Assembly: GCA_003427395.1 (NCBI GenBank)
Contig: BFEA01000404.1
Location: forward strand, 701,371 to 727,073
Reading direction: 5' to 3'
Length of the DNA: 25,703 nucleotides
From: Chara braunii
Lineage: Eukaryota > Streptophyta > Charophyceae > Charales > Characeae
Under the pieces are notes generated by a model that was not told the DNA's origin, ran no database searches, and saw only the letters and a list, made by a program, of their open reading frames with translations. Shown piece by piece: positions 10,191-20,180 of the stretch. The translations under genes were made by a program, and so were the position numbers. The first letter of the stretch is position 1; every line of letters begins with the position of its first letter.

Positions 10191-10732
10191 GATTAGCGCA
10201 GGGAAGTCTTAGATACAAGACTGACCTGACCGGAACTGACCTCCTTCACGTAGTACAATACAGCACATCAGAATGCTAAGTACCAATGACTAGCCCGATC
10301 AATGTCGCGGTACAGACCAATCACACATCATCCTTGTCACAAGGTGTGAAGGGGCCCGACACTACACACAGGAAGAATGTGCCAGGTCCAGTCTATACAC
10401 AGACGATGAGGAGGGGAGCAGATGAAGAAGAAAGGAATACATGGGAATGTCGCCGACACTGGGTCTTTGTTATAAGTCCCAGATAATCCCTCGTCAACTG
10501 CCTAAAGTCCAATGTCGAGTCTGGATCCAAATGTCACCAAGCCCGTCGTCACTACTCTCCCTCTCTCGCTCTCGCTTTCTCCATTTCTCCTTCTTCATCC
10601 TCTCTCTCCTCCTTCTCCCCCTTTCTGCTTTACATACATAGTCTGCATACATTTGAGAGGTCAGATGGTGAGGGGTGAGGAAGAGATGAGACTTTAGAAG
10701 AGGAAGAAGAAGAACTCTCTTTCATTCCCACA

Positions 10733-10768
10733 CATGCACACACCCACACACCCACACACCCACACACA
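10733..10768. repeat. (CACACAC)n microsatellite
   Basis: CACACACC repeated with small interruptions, just after a GACTTTAGAAGAGGAAGAAG block that matches the ends of other units in the second array. Confidence 0.9.
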
Positions 10769-10869
10769 TATGAATATACACGTGATATAGAGGTAGGTTC
10801 ACCCTGTCTAACTTGGGAAGTAAGCCATGAAGTAGGCGACTTACCAATTTTATTTCTTTATCATTCCTT

Positions 10870-11460
10870 CTTCGCCACTATCGTAGTCGTCGTAGTTGTC
10901 GTAACTATCGTAGTTAAGGTTGCAAGAAGTCCCGCTCAATCGGCCGACGGGGGAAACGACTCTCCCGCTCCTCATAAAATGGAAACCACTCAAAATGTTT
11001 CGCAGAGCGCCCCCTCGGTTCCCAAGTACAGTGTTACGACACCACGATCAGCATGCTACCGTCGTCGACCGCAAGGGAGGTAAGCCGTTCTCACCTTCTT
11101 CTCCTCTTTCCTTTCCTTCTTCGACTTCCTCTTCTCCTTCCCTCTTTCGTGCGACCTCCTACGCCTTATCCACGTTCCTCTTCCTTCTTCCTTACGAGTG
11201 GTTTCTCCTAGCCTTCTCAAGTTCCACCCATCGCCTATCCGTGCTCTCTCGGCTATCGCGTGGCCGATTCCCGATCTCGCTTTCTGCGCGATCTCGTAGT
11301 GGCTCGCCCTTCTCTCCAACGAAGGGGACCCTGTGCTATAGGCAGATGCGGCACGGCCAGGCCTCCTTCCCTTCTTTGGTTAAATCAGTCCGGTTTCCGG
11401 GTTCAGGTTCACTCGTGCGAATCAGAAAAAAATAGAAGTTACGGGTAGAGAGAAAATAAA
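10870..11460. other. no supported gene; possible single exon-like stretch
   Basis: Begins with a short GTAGT(C/T)GTC repeat (10879-10918). A frame runs from 10920 to 11435, but from about 11080 it is a C/T-rich Ser/Pro/Phe low-complexity translation. GGGAG|GTAAGCC at 11078-11084 looks like a splice donor followed by a pyrimidine tract. If anything here is coding it would be the 50-odd codons before that site. I recognise no domain. Confidence 0.3.
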
Positions 11461-11561
11461 TATTAATTAAATGAAAGAAAACCAATCTAACAAGTCCTAT
11501 CACTAACTACCAAGCATCTCGTTTCAACGAGACAACTACAACTACTAACTCTGATAGAGGT

Positions 11562-11580
11562 CACGGGTTCGAGTCCCGAC
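11562..11580 (+). other. tRNA-like T-arm / Pol III B-box remnant
   Basis: CACGGGTTCGAGTCCCGAC holds a perfect B-box match (GGTTCGAGTCC, 11566-11576) in a 4-bp stem (CGGG/CCCG) with the TTCGAGT loop. No A-box or acceptor stem lies at the right distance upstream. It is probably the 3' half of a tRNA-derived SINE or a tRNA fragment, not a working tRNA gene. Confidence 0.4.
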
Positions 11581-11636
11581 CGTTCAAAACCCAGGCAAAA
11601 CAAAACGTAGCACCCTGCAAAAAGGGAACTAGCTCG

Positions 11637-11708
11637 GAGGGCGGCGGGCCTTGATCCCCAGATCCCCCGCATATCAATCTACATTGAAACCTACTGAGCT
11701 AGCTCCCA
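11637..11708 (-). other. tRNA-derived SINE head (degenerate)
   Basis: On the minus strand TAGCTCAGTAGG (11701-11690) fits the tRNA A-box, and GGATCAAGGCC (11657-11647) fits the B-box with one mismatch. They are 32 nt apart, the standard tRNA spacing. The anticodon-loop position reads TTGATAT. The acceptor and anticodon stems do not pair, so it is not a functional tRNA. This is most simply a Pol III promoter from an old SINE. Confidence 0.4.
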
Positions 11709-12159
11709 CTACGGGTAGAAGGGGAGTAGCTCTAGTATATATAAAGTAACGTGACTCAGTCCAACCAATGGCCTGAGCCCATTCTAGCCTGCGCGAGTGT
11801 GCACGCTTGCTAATCTGCATGCCTATCTGAATGCCCGTCGCCTTGACCCACAAGGGCACGTATTTCATCGGAAGGCCCGAAGGGCCGGTACTTAGATGTG
11901 GCTGCGGCATCGAGGGTCGCGGCGGGGTAAACACTCAAGTGGCGGGTAGGCCGGTACCACACCAAGTAGAGGTAGATGTGACGGGTACTCGACTCGGAGG
12001 CCGAAAAGTTGAAAATTTTTAAACCCCTGGTACTGACAGATAGACACGTACCAGACCAAGTCTCAGTGCGTGTCGTAGATCTACCTGACACAACATCAAC
12101 CCAAATGACCCTTCGACCTCTCTTGTCGAGAGGTATTACTACTGATCCTAATCACCACG

Positions 12160-12182
12160 GCGCGCGTCATAATAACGCGCGC
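12160..12182. other. hairpin GCGCGCGT/ACGCGCGC
   Basis: Perfect 8-bp arms (12160-12167 and 12175-12182) around a 7-nt AT-rich loop CATAATA. The arms are alternating purine-pyrimidine. Confidence 0.85.
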
Positions 12183-13068
12183 ACATACTTAACGAAATTT
12201 TCTCACCGATTTTGTCACGGCCTCAGTGGCCGAGGAATTCGCTTCCAGTGTCACGCCAAGCATGCACACCCCCTTCATTCCAGACTGGCTACGTCATGGT
12301 AGCCGACACCGCCACCGTGTCGAATGCAAAGACATGGCAAAATAACCTTGTAAGGGTATTTTGTCCGACAGTATCCCAGACCTCATTAAGCAACGTCCCC
12401 GTCGCTCGGAGAACTATATGCAAACAATAGAAGGATTTCGACAAGCAATTCGTCAAATCCGAACCCTGGGGTGAGATGTGGTTTAGGATTAACGTTGTCA
12501 CCTCACTTTTCATTACTACTGCCGAGATTTCAACCCGGGTCTCCCACATTATAAAATAACTGGCTGACTCGACGTGGGGATACTAGATCTGTACTACATT
12601 ATATGAAATAGCTAAGTATGACAACGCACCTTTCCTTTCCCCACACCCTTAGACTTTGGATCCAGGTATTCGTTGGTTGTTTTCGGGGCTGGTGTTCGCG
12701 TACGAACTCATCCCGTCAAACGCGGGTCTTGACCGAGACCTTGGTCGTTCAACTCTTGATATTATTTGTTCGAAGTTGCCTGCTGTCCTGCCCGAAGCCT
12801 AATATAGGAGGACAATGGTCTCCATCTCGATCCACCACAGTCCTGCTGATCAGGCGGGAGTTGCGGCCCACCGCGTTGTTGCTTATCGGTGGTTACCCTC
12901 GTTGGTTGCACAAAGATGGGTTAGTCATCCTATGAATTTCAAACTAATCTCGACCCCTTCGACACCCACCTGAATAGGTTCCTTCACTGGGGTGGTCATC
13001 CCCTCTAGCCCCTATTCCAAGCCATAGTTGAAGGGTCCGCTGCCTGGTTATGCTAGGTCAGCAGCCCA

Positions 13069-13090
13069 CGTTGGGAGTTACGTCCCAACG
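13069..13090. other. hairpin CGTTGGGA/TCCCAACG
   Basis: Perfect 8-bp arms (13069-13076 and 13083-13090) with loop GTTACG. No terminator-like T run follows. Confidence 0.8.
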
Positions 13091-13279
13091 ATGCCAATTT
13101 TCCACCATAGGCTTGGTAGTTTTATGCTCTCAGGTTAACCCTTGAGGTGGATGAACGATGCTTTAAATAAAACAAATAAATGATAATTGTTAATAATTGA
13201 GCATTCGTCAGGTTGCCACTCAGGGTTGTGCCCTCCAAGTCTTCGATCATAGCTCGATGAGACATGCGTCTCGGGGTCA

Positions 13280-13312
13280 TTTTGTATATATATATATGTA
13301 TATATATATAGA
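13280..13312. repeat. (TA)n-rich tract
   Basis: TTTTGTATATATATATATG followed by TATATATATATAGA, a short AT dinucleotide tract about 600 bp beyond the end of the second gag-like pseudogene. Confidence 0.9.
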
Positions 13313-13906
13313 CCATTATTTTTAAGATAAACATTTGTTGACTCTTTGCTTGTCAGAATCCACGAAGAAAACATTACTTGTATGAAGATTGCAAAAAAAA
13401 TTCATTAAAAAAATTGATAAGACTCAAAGGAGTCTATCCATGTCGTAGCATGGTCTCAAACATGAAATGTACAATCAATCCAGCCTTTGAAGTTTCACAA
13501 GCACTCATCAAACTTTCACATGAAATACAGATCCGCCCGTTCCTCTATCACCTCTTTAGATCTCAACAGAGTCTAGTAGTGATAGACGAAGGGAGATCTT
13601 AGGTTACCAGAGACTCAACAAAAAACAAAGGCTCACACAAAATGTGACAAGTGCGTCGTGTTCACCAACTCATCCCCCTGAAAGATATATAAATACAAAA
13701 TATATTACAGAGTCAGATTGCCACTCACCTCTACTATCCCTCAAATACTTCACATGCTAAGTTTCTTTATCTGAATGAAGAAGCAACACAACATGTCTCA
13801 CACTTTTCCTCTGTCTTACTGAAGGAGAAAACGCATACTACCTGCTCTAAATTATCACTTCTCCCTCTCATAACTATTTTACAAGCCAATATAAGTCATG
13901 ATTTAT

Positions 13907-15704
13907 TTAGAAACATCTACCTATTCCTACCTAGAAATCAATTGGCGGTCTCAGTATCCTGTAGAGTGCTACTCTGCCTCCCTCGGGTATCCTGGGAATG
14001 ATCTGCCCTGTGCAGGCCACCAACCTCTTATGACTATCATATCTGGTCTTTCCTTCCTTGATATAAACTGCCAGAATGGAACACTCATCCCTGAGATGCC
14101 CTTCCTAAGTGCAGAAGAAACACCTCTTTCCAGCCATACTAGGCTTGATCTTCTTTATGTCGGGCTGGGTTGAAGTCTCATCCTGATCTTCAGTTCCTTC
14201 TAGTGAACCCAATTCAGATCCTTTTTGCATTTTGTTCTATCTTGGCAGAGATACTACCACACTCTCACTTATCCCCTTTTCTGGTGCCGGAGGCTCATCT
14301 CTTTTCTCCTCAGTCTGTACACGCTTCTCTTCACCCTCCTTTCTCTCCACCATCTCTGTGGTTCCCTTTTCTTTCCCCTGATGGTTCAATCTGAGTTCCT
14401 TTATTCCTTTCTATATCTCTCCCCATTTTTTCTCCCACTCCTGTCCCAACTTCTTTCTTTCTGATATTTCATTGTCCAGCTCCAGTCCTAGCACACTGGT
14501 CTGAGAGCCCAGACCATCCACCTTTATTTTCATTCTTCCTCTTGTGGCCACTCCATTCTCCAATTTTCTGCCGTTCACAGTCAGGGCGGCCCTTAATTGG
14601 CTCACTTCTTTCTGCAATTCCTTATTCTCTTTCTTCAATTCCTTCATTTCCTTCCTCATTTCTTCCATATCTCTTATCAATTTTTTCACCTGGCATCCTT
14701 CTCATCTTCCTTCTTTCTTATCCCGCTCATCTCTTCCCTTTCTCTGTCTCCAATCGGCCTCTCTTCCTCAGTTCTTTTGACCCTTGAAGTCTTGCCTCCT
14801 TCCTGGATCCTCTTTCCTTCTCCAGCCTCCTTTACTACTCCCTCATTTTCACTCCTCCTTTCCTGTACCTCTTCCCTTCCACTCTCAATCGGCCTTTTCT
14901 TTCAAAGTTTTCTCTTCCTTGGTATCACACTTGCCCCCATGCGTCTCTTCCTCCCTTCTGCTGCCTCCTCCTCTTTTTGTTCATCTTCCTCTGCTTGGTC
15001 AGACCCTTTGCAGCTGCTCTTGGGAGAGACCCTCGTCTTGTTCTTCAATCTTTTCAGAGGCACATTATCCTCTTCTTCATCCTCTGCCCCTTTTCCCTGT
15101 GGCTCAACCATCTCTCTTCCAATCCATAACCCCCTCTCTTGCAGCCTTTCCTTTCTTGTCTGATCCTGCCTGGCCTGGGTGTAGGTCATCCACAATTCTG
15201 CTGTTATTCTTTTCCAGGTCCGACTCCCTTCCACAGTTCTTTTTACTTCCTCCTTTTCACTCCTTTCTGATCTTGCGATCAACTGTTTCTTCTTTTCCTC
15301 CTCGTTCCATTCGCCTCTCTCGGCGGTCAGCTGCAAGTTGTCGATAAAGTCCTCCAAATTGGTCTCATCAAACCTCAAGTCATCTTCCACATCGTCCCTT
15401 GGGAAGTCCCCCATGTCCTTCCATAATCTCAGCTTGCATTCTCTCCACCTCGTGCACCCTGCCACCACGCCTTCAATCCTTCTCTTGTACATTTCTGCTC
15501 CAGTCGCATTCGTAATTTTCTCCCTGTCACCCATTCTTTCCTGAATGCATACTCCTTAAGGTCTCGCAGGAATACTCGCAGGCTGTCTCTAGCCCTGTAA
15601 ATGGGCAGCTCCTCCAGGTTCCTTAAGACTTTCTGATCCCTCCTCTGCCCGCCCTTTCTCAAGGTAGGTCCAGAGGGCCCTACCACCGCTCCTCTTTGCG
15701 CCAT
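13907..15704 (-). pseudogene. second gag-like ORF: coiled coil and CCHC knuckle, broken
   Basis: I read this as a retroelement Gag remnant. The first frame starts at 15704 (MAQRGAVVGPSG). After a frame change at about 15534-15560 it continues into a segment with FDETNLEDFIDNLQL, which resembles a Gag capsid core (inference). A Lys/Glu-rich stretch follows. A TGA at 14904 and a second frame change near 14690 lead into a strong heptad-like coiled coil (MEEMRKEMKELKKENKELQ). The same frame then runs through TAG codons at 14413 and 14239 to a CCHC zinc knuckle at 14122-14081: C-X2-C-X4-H-X4-C, with a TAG in the second X position. Further stops lie at 13933 and 13909, where I end it. No protease, RT or integrase follows. 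It differs from the gag at 22594, so it is either a separate truncated element or an extra ORF of the same one. Confidence 0.7.
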
Positions 15705-16074
15705 GGCCTCTTCTTTTCAAGGGTCACGCCTGCACACAGAGAAGGAGCAAATGACATGTACAAGGATCAGATCATCATCAAGACAACACCTTTCATTAAA
15801 CATAAGCTTGACAATGCTCCTTTTATCTGGTACTCTCATGCACGCACAGGTACACATATACATATATATATGCCTATATATATACATATACTTGCGTGTG
15901 CATACACACGTACATTCCACTATACCTTTCATATTCATGCATGTGTACATATACACACATATATGTATATATATATATGTATTTTCATATGTATGAGTAT
16001 TTACTTAGGCATTTGGGTACATACCTGCATAGGTACCGATACATACATATATGTATAATCACTCCCCAGTCTAC
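15705..16074. repeat. spacer with TATATG/ACATAT microsatellite
   Basis: Separates integrase from the second gag-like ORF. Most of 15850-16050 is CATATATATATG/ACACACATAT-type low complexity. On the minus strand, just after the integrase stop, CTGGGGAGTGATTATAC could be a polypurine tract plus a TG LTR start, but no matching second LTR was found. CTCCTTCTCTGTGTGCAG, ending about 28 bases before the second gag ATG, resembles a splice acceptor. Confidence 0.6.
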
Positions 16075-17240
16075 TCAGACTTTTTGCATCATAGTTAGGC
16101 TCACCTCTCCTCTGATTTGGAACTTCTTCAGTCTGGACCCTGAAACCCAGTATTTCTCTGGAGTCCCATCCATCTCTTCTAGCTCATATGCCCCATTGAG
16201 TCCCTGCTTCTTGACTCTGAATGGTCTAAGCCAACGTTTATCCTGTTTCCGCGACCACTGCATTTCCAGGGAGGAATCGTAGAGTAGTACTGTCTCGCCA
16301 ACTTGTAGAGGTTCGAGTCTCACTCTAGGTAGCTTGTCCCACCTTTCCTTATCCTTCCCCCTGCTTTCTGCAACGTTCATGGTCGTTTCGTGCATCCTTT
16401 CTTCAGTGGCTCTGATCTGCCTTGCCCTTAGATCTAGCAGTTCCTCCAAAGTCAAGTTGTTTTCCAGGTCCTGCCTTCGCCAAGTTTTCAGGAAGCTTTC
16501 AATCGGAAATGTGGCGTGGCGACTATACCAGAGTGTCGCAGGTGTATACCCGGTCGTCCTTTTTACAGTGATGTTCTTCACAAAGAACACTGTTCTTAGG
16601 AATTCCCATTGACCCATTTGGCCAGTAAGTTAGCAATTGTGCTATGGCCTCTCTCGACCGGTGCATTAGCTTGTGGATGAGCCCGAGTCGTATAGTTACC
16701 TATGACCCCCAATTCCTTGAGCAGCTCCTTCACTTCCCCATACGTGAACTCAGACCCCTGTCCATCGTGAATTCCAATACGAACGGATATCTGAGATAAT
16801 ACTCTTTAATACAATCCGTCAACGTTGTCCCGGTTTTGTTCCTGATTGCTCTGCCATCAACGAATCCAGTAAGGTTGTCCCTTGTGTCAAATATATAGTT
16901 GTATCCTCCAAGTCCCAATGGCATAGCTAACAGATCTAAGTGAACAACTGCCCCTACTTCCTTGATATATCTAGGATGCAGAGGTTCCTTGTACCTGATA
17001 GGCGATCGAATTTGACAGGGCACACACGACTCACAGTATTTTCGTGTCATCTCAAACATTCCTTCCCAGTAGTAGAGTTCCATTGCCTTTTTGTAAGTAG
17101 CCGCGAAACTCTGATGTCCTTCAACTATCCCATCATGCAATGCGGCTATTACATCAATCTGGCGATTCCTCCCACATACGACACGTCGCGGCGGCATCCT
17201 CTTGTCCCTGATGAACAAATGGCCACCTCTAGCAACCCCA
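16075..17240 (-). pseudogene. integrase (HHCC finger, DDE core, GPY/F-like C-terminus)
   Basis: Would insert the element cDNA into host DNA. The frame from 17218 carries the zinc finger: H28, H35, C65 and C68 (H-X6-H-X29-C-X2-C) with YYW between them. The rve core follows with a first Asp in VVHLDLLAMP (codon at 16936) and a second in FTMDRG (16762). A one-base loss in the G run at about 16755-16758 then shifts the frame. In the new frame the Glu of PVERGH (16655) lies exactly 35 residues after the second Asp, giving D,D(35)E. A second frame change near 16617 leads into the C-terminal part (from MGQWEFL), which ends at 16075 and includes RWLRPFRV, a GPY/F-like module in which the usual Gly is Arg. 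All catalytic residues survive, but the reading frame does not. The 5' junction near 17230 is also frameshifted. Confidence 0.9.
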
Positions 17241-18300
17241 TTTCTAAATAGAACCCATCGTACTCTTCCTCCCTGAATTCCTCTGAGATCTCCTCTTGTT
17301 CAAATTCTCCTTCATTCTCTTCATCAAATTCGTAGTCATTCCCAATAACTATCTCATCAGCCTTTACCATTCCTCTCTCATCATTTGCTTGGACTTGTAA
17401 TAACGAATTTGTTAGGTAGTACATTCTTCCCATCATGGTTACCTGCTCGTCTGCCTGTTGGACTCCTGCTTCGATCGTTCGCGGCTCATCCATTATCCTA
17501 TAGTTCTCTGCCAGAGCCAACTCCATTATCCACTCCGTATTTCTCTCGCCCAAAGAGTCCTCTTCCTCTAATGGTGTGAGTATCAGGGAAGACTCTCTCA
17601 TAAATTCCGGAGGTGGATGCCACATTGAATTTTCTCTCCTCATCTCCTTGCTTTCGACAAACATGAACCAGGAGTTCACATGAGTTCGCATGTCTTCCCC
17701 TTCTTCCAAAAATCCGTCTACCGGAGACGTTTCTTCATTAGATTCTCCCTGGTTTCCCCACTCAATTCTGCTCATGTCGTCCGCCCTGTTCTTGTTCCCA
17801 GGGATCCGTTATAACTGGAAGTCGAACATCCAGATATAGGTGAGCCATCTGGCTATGGTCGGATCTGAGGGCGAGAAGTTCTTGAGCGAGTACACAAGTG
17901 CCGTTGGATCGATCCTGAGTACAAACCTCCTCCCAAAGAGATAATGCCTAAAGATTTTTAGGCAATGCAGGACCGCCAAGGCTTCCCTTTTAAACTGTGA
18001 GTAGTTCCTTTCTGTCGAGTTGAGTGTCCGACTTTCAAACCTCAGCGGCCTCTCCTTTCCCTCACTGTCTGCCTGAATCAAGATTCCTCCCAGGGCGGTT
18101 GGCCCAGCGTCAGTTTCAAATATGAAGGGTCTTTCCATAATCGCATCAAAGTCTGGTACCCCCAGTACCAGACCTCCTTCTCTGAATTCCTTCCTCAATT
18201 CCTCCACCACTTCTTCTTTATGGTTTCCCCATTCCCATTCCTGATCTTTCCGAACTAGCTTCCTCAGATGCTCTGTTTTGCTAGCGAAACTTTCTATGAA
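17241..18300 (-). pseudogene. RNase H domain plus acidic linker of pol
   Basis: Would degrade the RNA strand during reverse transcription. The frame 18210-17809 has FETDAGPTALGG (first Asp), SQFKREALAVLHCLK (Glu) and LRIDPTAL (Asp), the pattern of the RNase H that follows RT in Ty3/gypsy elements. After a TAA at 17811 the same frame continues with RIPGNKNRADDMSRI, the conserved GN.NRADxLSR tail. Then comes an unusually long Glu-rich linker of about 170 residues with no recognised domain, ending in a frameshift near 17230 before the integrase finger. It is in frame with RT, separated by the TGA at 18303. That stop sits where relatives have Arg (GYYRRFI-type motif), which suggests CGA to TGA. 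Confidence 0.88.
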
Positions 18301-19430
18301 TCACCTCCTGAACCCACAGGTACCAAGGAAACTTCGAACTTCACCCACATTTCTGAAGGGCGTGGGCCATTCCAGGACTTTGTTAGTCTTCTGCTTATCA
18401 AGGCGTCGACCATGTTCGTTGCAAATGTATCCCAGAATGGTTACCTCCTTTACACAATGTCTCGACTTCACTCCACTGGCGGTGAGGTTGTATTCTTCTA
18501 GTAGCGATATGACTTCTCTCAATCCCTGAACATGCTCCCATACAAACCTTCTTACCCCTGGAGCCACCTCCGACTCATCCTTCTTAATCGGGCCCTTAAC
18601 TGCAAGATCATCTATGTATGGTTCGGTGATCTGAGGGCTGATTAGCTGGATAATCTTGATCATGCTTCTTTGCACCATGGCCACAGCATTGGTCCATCCT
18701 TGCGGTGCTACATTCATATGGACCAATCCCCTTGGCGTGTGCATCGCCGTGATGGGACGGTCTGTCGGATAGACTGAAAACTGATCATATCCAAAGTAGA
18801 GGTCGATGAGGGACACAATCGACCTACCTGCACAAGCTTCTGACAACTGGTCAGCGTTAGGCAAACCTCTTGCATCCCTTACAGTTACCTCGTTCAGTCG
18901 TTGGAGGTCTTGCACTCATCTGAGTACTCCATTTGGCTTTACAAAACAGAACCAGCGAGAGGTATACGGTTCACTGGAGTACCCTGCCACATCCGGACGG
19001 ATTTTTCCATCTAGGTACTCTACCACCTTTCTACGATCCTCGGGGTTGGGGTACTTAGTCCCTCGGACATTCCATGGTTCATGAGGCACCGTATGAATGC
19101 AGATCATTTCGATCTTGTCCACATCCAACCTCCCACGTTGATCATCGTTGAAGGCATATGCCCCATGTTTTTCACGTATCAGCTCCTTCACCAAGTCCCT
19201 CTCTTGTCTTGTCAGAAACCCAAGTTCCCCTATTATCAGTTATTTCTCAGTTTCATTGTTGATACGACAGGGCCCATTCTGGATGTCTTCCCTCATTCGC
19301 TGTATCAATTATCTTTCCTGATCATAATACACTCTTTCTTCTTGACTCACTAGAACTGGCACAGGGTGACTCTTCTTATCTACCGTTTTGTACCTCCTTT
19401 TGGAGCCCTACTTGAGCCCACCCCTAAAAA
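18301..19430 (-). pseudogene. reverse transcriptase domain of pol
   Basis: Copies element RNA into cDNA. In one frame it holds KKSHPVPVLVSQEE, then TAA codons at 19311 and 19242, FLTRQERDLVKEL, the RT entry motif SRWFCFVKPNGVLR, a TGA at 18918, QDLQRLNEVTVRD, VSLIDLYFGYDQF (first catalytic Asp, codon near 18804), APQGWTNAVAM and EPYIDDLAVKG (YIDD box, Asp pair at 18612-18607). The end, FLGTCGF, is typical of the RT-to-RNase H transition. The catalytic Asp residues are intact. Four stops including 19410 break it, and a frame change in the T6 run (19431-19426, minus strand) separates it from protease. Order and motifs place it in Ty3/gypsy. Confidence 0.92.
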
Positions 19431-20177
19431 ATGATGACAGACAGCTTGAGCATTCGGCACATGCGGCACTATTATCTGAGAAGAAGGAGGTGGTCGGTAA
19501 ACGAGATCGACCCTTCCCCCTTCTGGATCGTCTTGGATCCTTTCTGCGAGCGCCCTGACTGCGTCCGGATCAGCCATCCTATAGGCCGATACCAGTTTCA
19601 CCGCATCACTGATATTAGTTAGGCTCAGTACTAGCCCTTTAGCTTCCTTATCATCTGATTTTTCTTCTCCTTCTTCCCATTCCAGTTCTCTCCTCCTATT
19701 CTCTGATTCCTCGAACGTGTAGGATCCGGCATTGGGCCTGTTCTTCGAGATGTGCGGGCCTGTGTTCCTATAGGTGATAACCTCGAAGTTTCCACAGGCA
19801 GGATCGCACAAGATGACGAACATGATGCCGTCGTGCTTGTTCATAATGAGCGACTCGGATCTGCACAGGAATGACCTGCCCAATAATATTAGGAGATCCA
19901 AGCTGGGCATGACGTAGAAACACGTACGTATCTTGACTTTTCCTATCTCTATCACCACATTCGACACAACCCCCATGTACCCGGTCTTGCCGCTGGCTCT
20001 ATTGAGAAAACCGCAGTCGTTTTCATCTACCTCCAGTCCTAGTTTTACCACCGTTTCTCCATTTATAATGTTCATTTCTACCCCGGTGTCGACCATCCCA
20101 TAGCACATCTTCCTCTTTATCATAACATCAATGGACCCTGTTCCCACAAACTTCCAGTCCATTTTGCTTCTTGCCAT
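19431..20177 (-). pseudogene. retroviral-type aspartic protease region of pol
   Basis: Would cleave the polyprotein. From MARSKMDW, the active site is CYGMVDTGVEMNIING (D30-T-G), and the second signature is LLILLGRSFL about 70 residues later (I/L-L-G-R), as in retropepsins. After the domain comes a stretch of about 130 residues, including CDPACGNFEVITYRNTGP and an acidic part, that has no known domain but belongs to this element type. The frame is the same as upstream, separated only by a TGA at 20183, two codons before the ATG. The true start of the mature protein would be inside a polyprotein, so the ATG at 20177 is only the first after the stop. Confidence 0.88.
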
Positions 20178-20180
20178 GCT

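Larger units (their letters stand above)
7400..10700. repeat. second tandem array: four units of about 0.7-1.1 kb
   Basis: A shared block begins with GGGAGACTT.G.TACC(A/C)A, passes through GAAGGGGCC-like and TACACAG(G)(A/T).GAA sequences and GGTCCCAAATA.TCCCT, and ends in a long C/T tract. It recurs at about 7445-7690, 8150-8490, 9165-9455 and 10265-10555. TATACACAGTCGAAGAGGAGAGGG-type sequence is present in the second and third copies and in altered form in the fourth. Between the main blocks are C/T tracts, CACACA tracts and the sub-repeats annotated below. No coding function is visible. Confidence 0.8.
11740..13120. other. no gene recognised
   Basis: Mixed unique sequence. Frames such as 12618-12935 (+) show no domain and no conserved motif. 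Short hairpins are annotated separately. It could be the remains of further transposons, but nothing identifies them. Confidence 0.5.

Noticed and set aside
10920-11435. 171-codon frame as a host gene
   Set aside because: Most of it is C/T-rich low complexity after a donor-like GTAAG. No domain, and the first 50-odd codons alone are not enough.
12216-12235. Short palindromes CGGCC/GGCCG here and GGCCC/GGGCC at 11874-11886
   Set aside because: Five-base arms are expected by chance in GC-rich DNA.
12522-12538. Third tRNA-like T-arm on the minus strand (CCGGG TTGAAAT CTCGG)
   Set aside because: The 5-bp stem pairs (one G-U), but the loop deviates from TTCRANY and no A-box lies at tRNA spacing. 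Could be chance.
12618-12935. 105-codon plus-strand frame
   Set aside because: No recognisable motif; neighbouring frames look equally plausible or implausible.
14170-15347. Long plus-strand frames of 74-188 codons
   Set aside because: Antisense shadows of the purine-rich, Lys/Glu-coding second gag. They show only Ser/Leu/Phe/Pro-rich composition.
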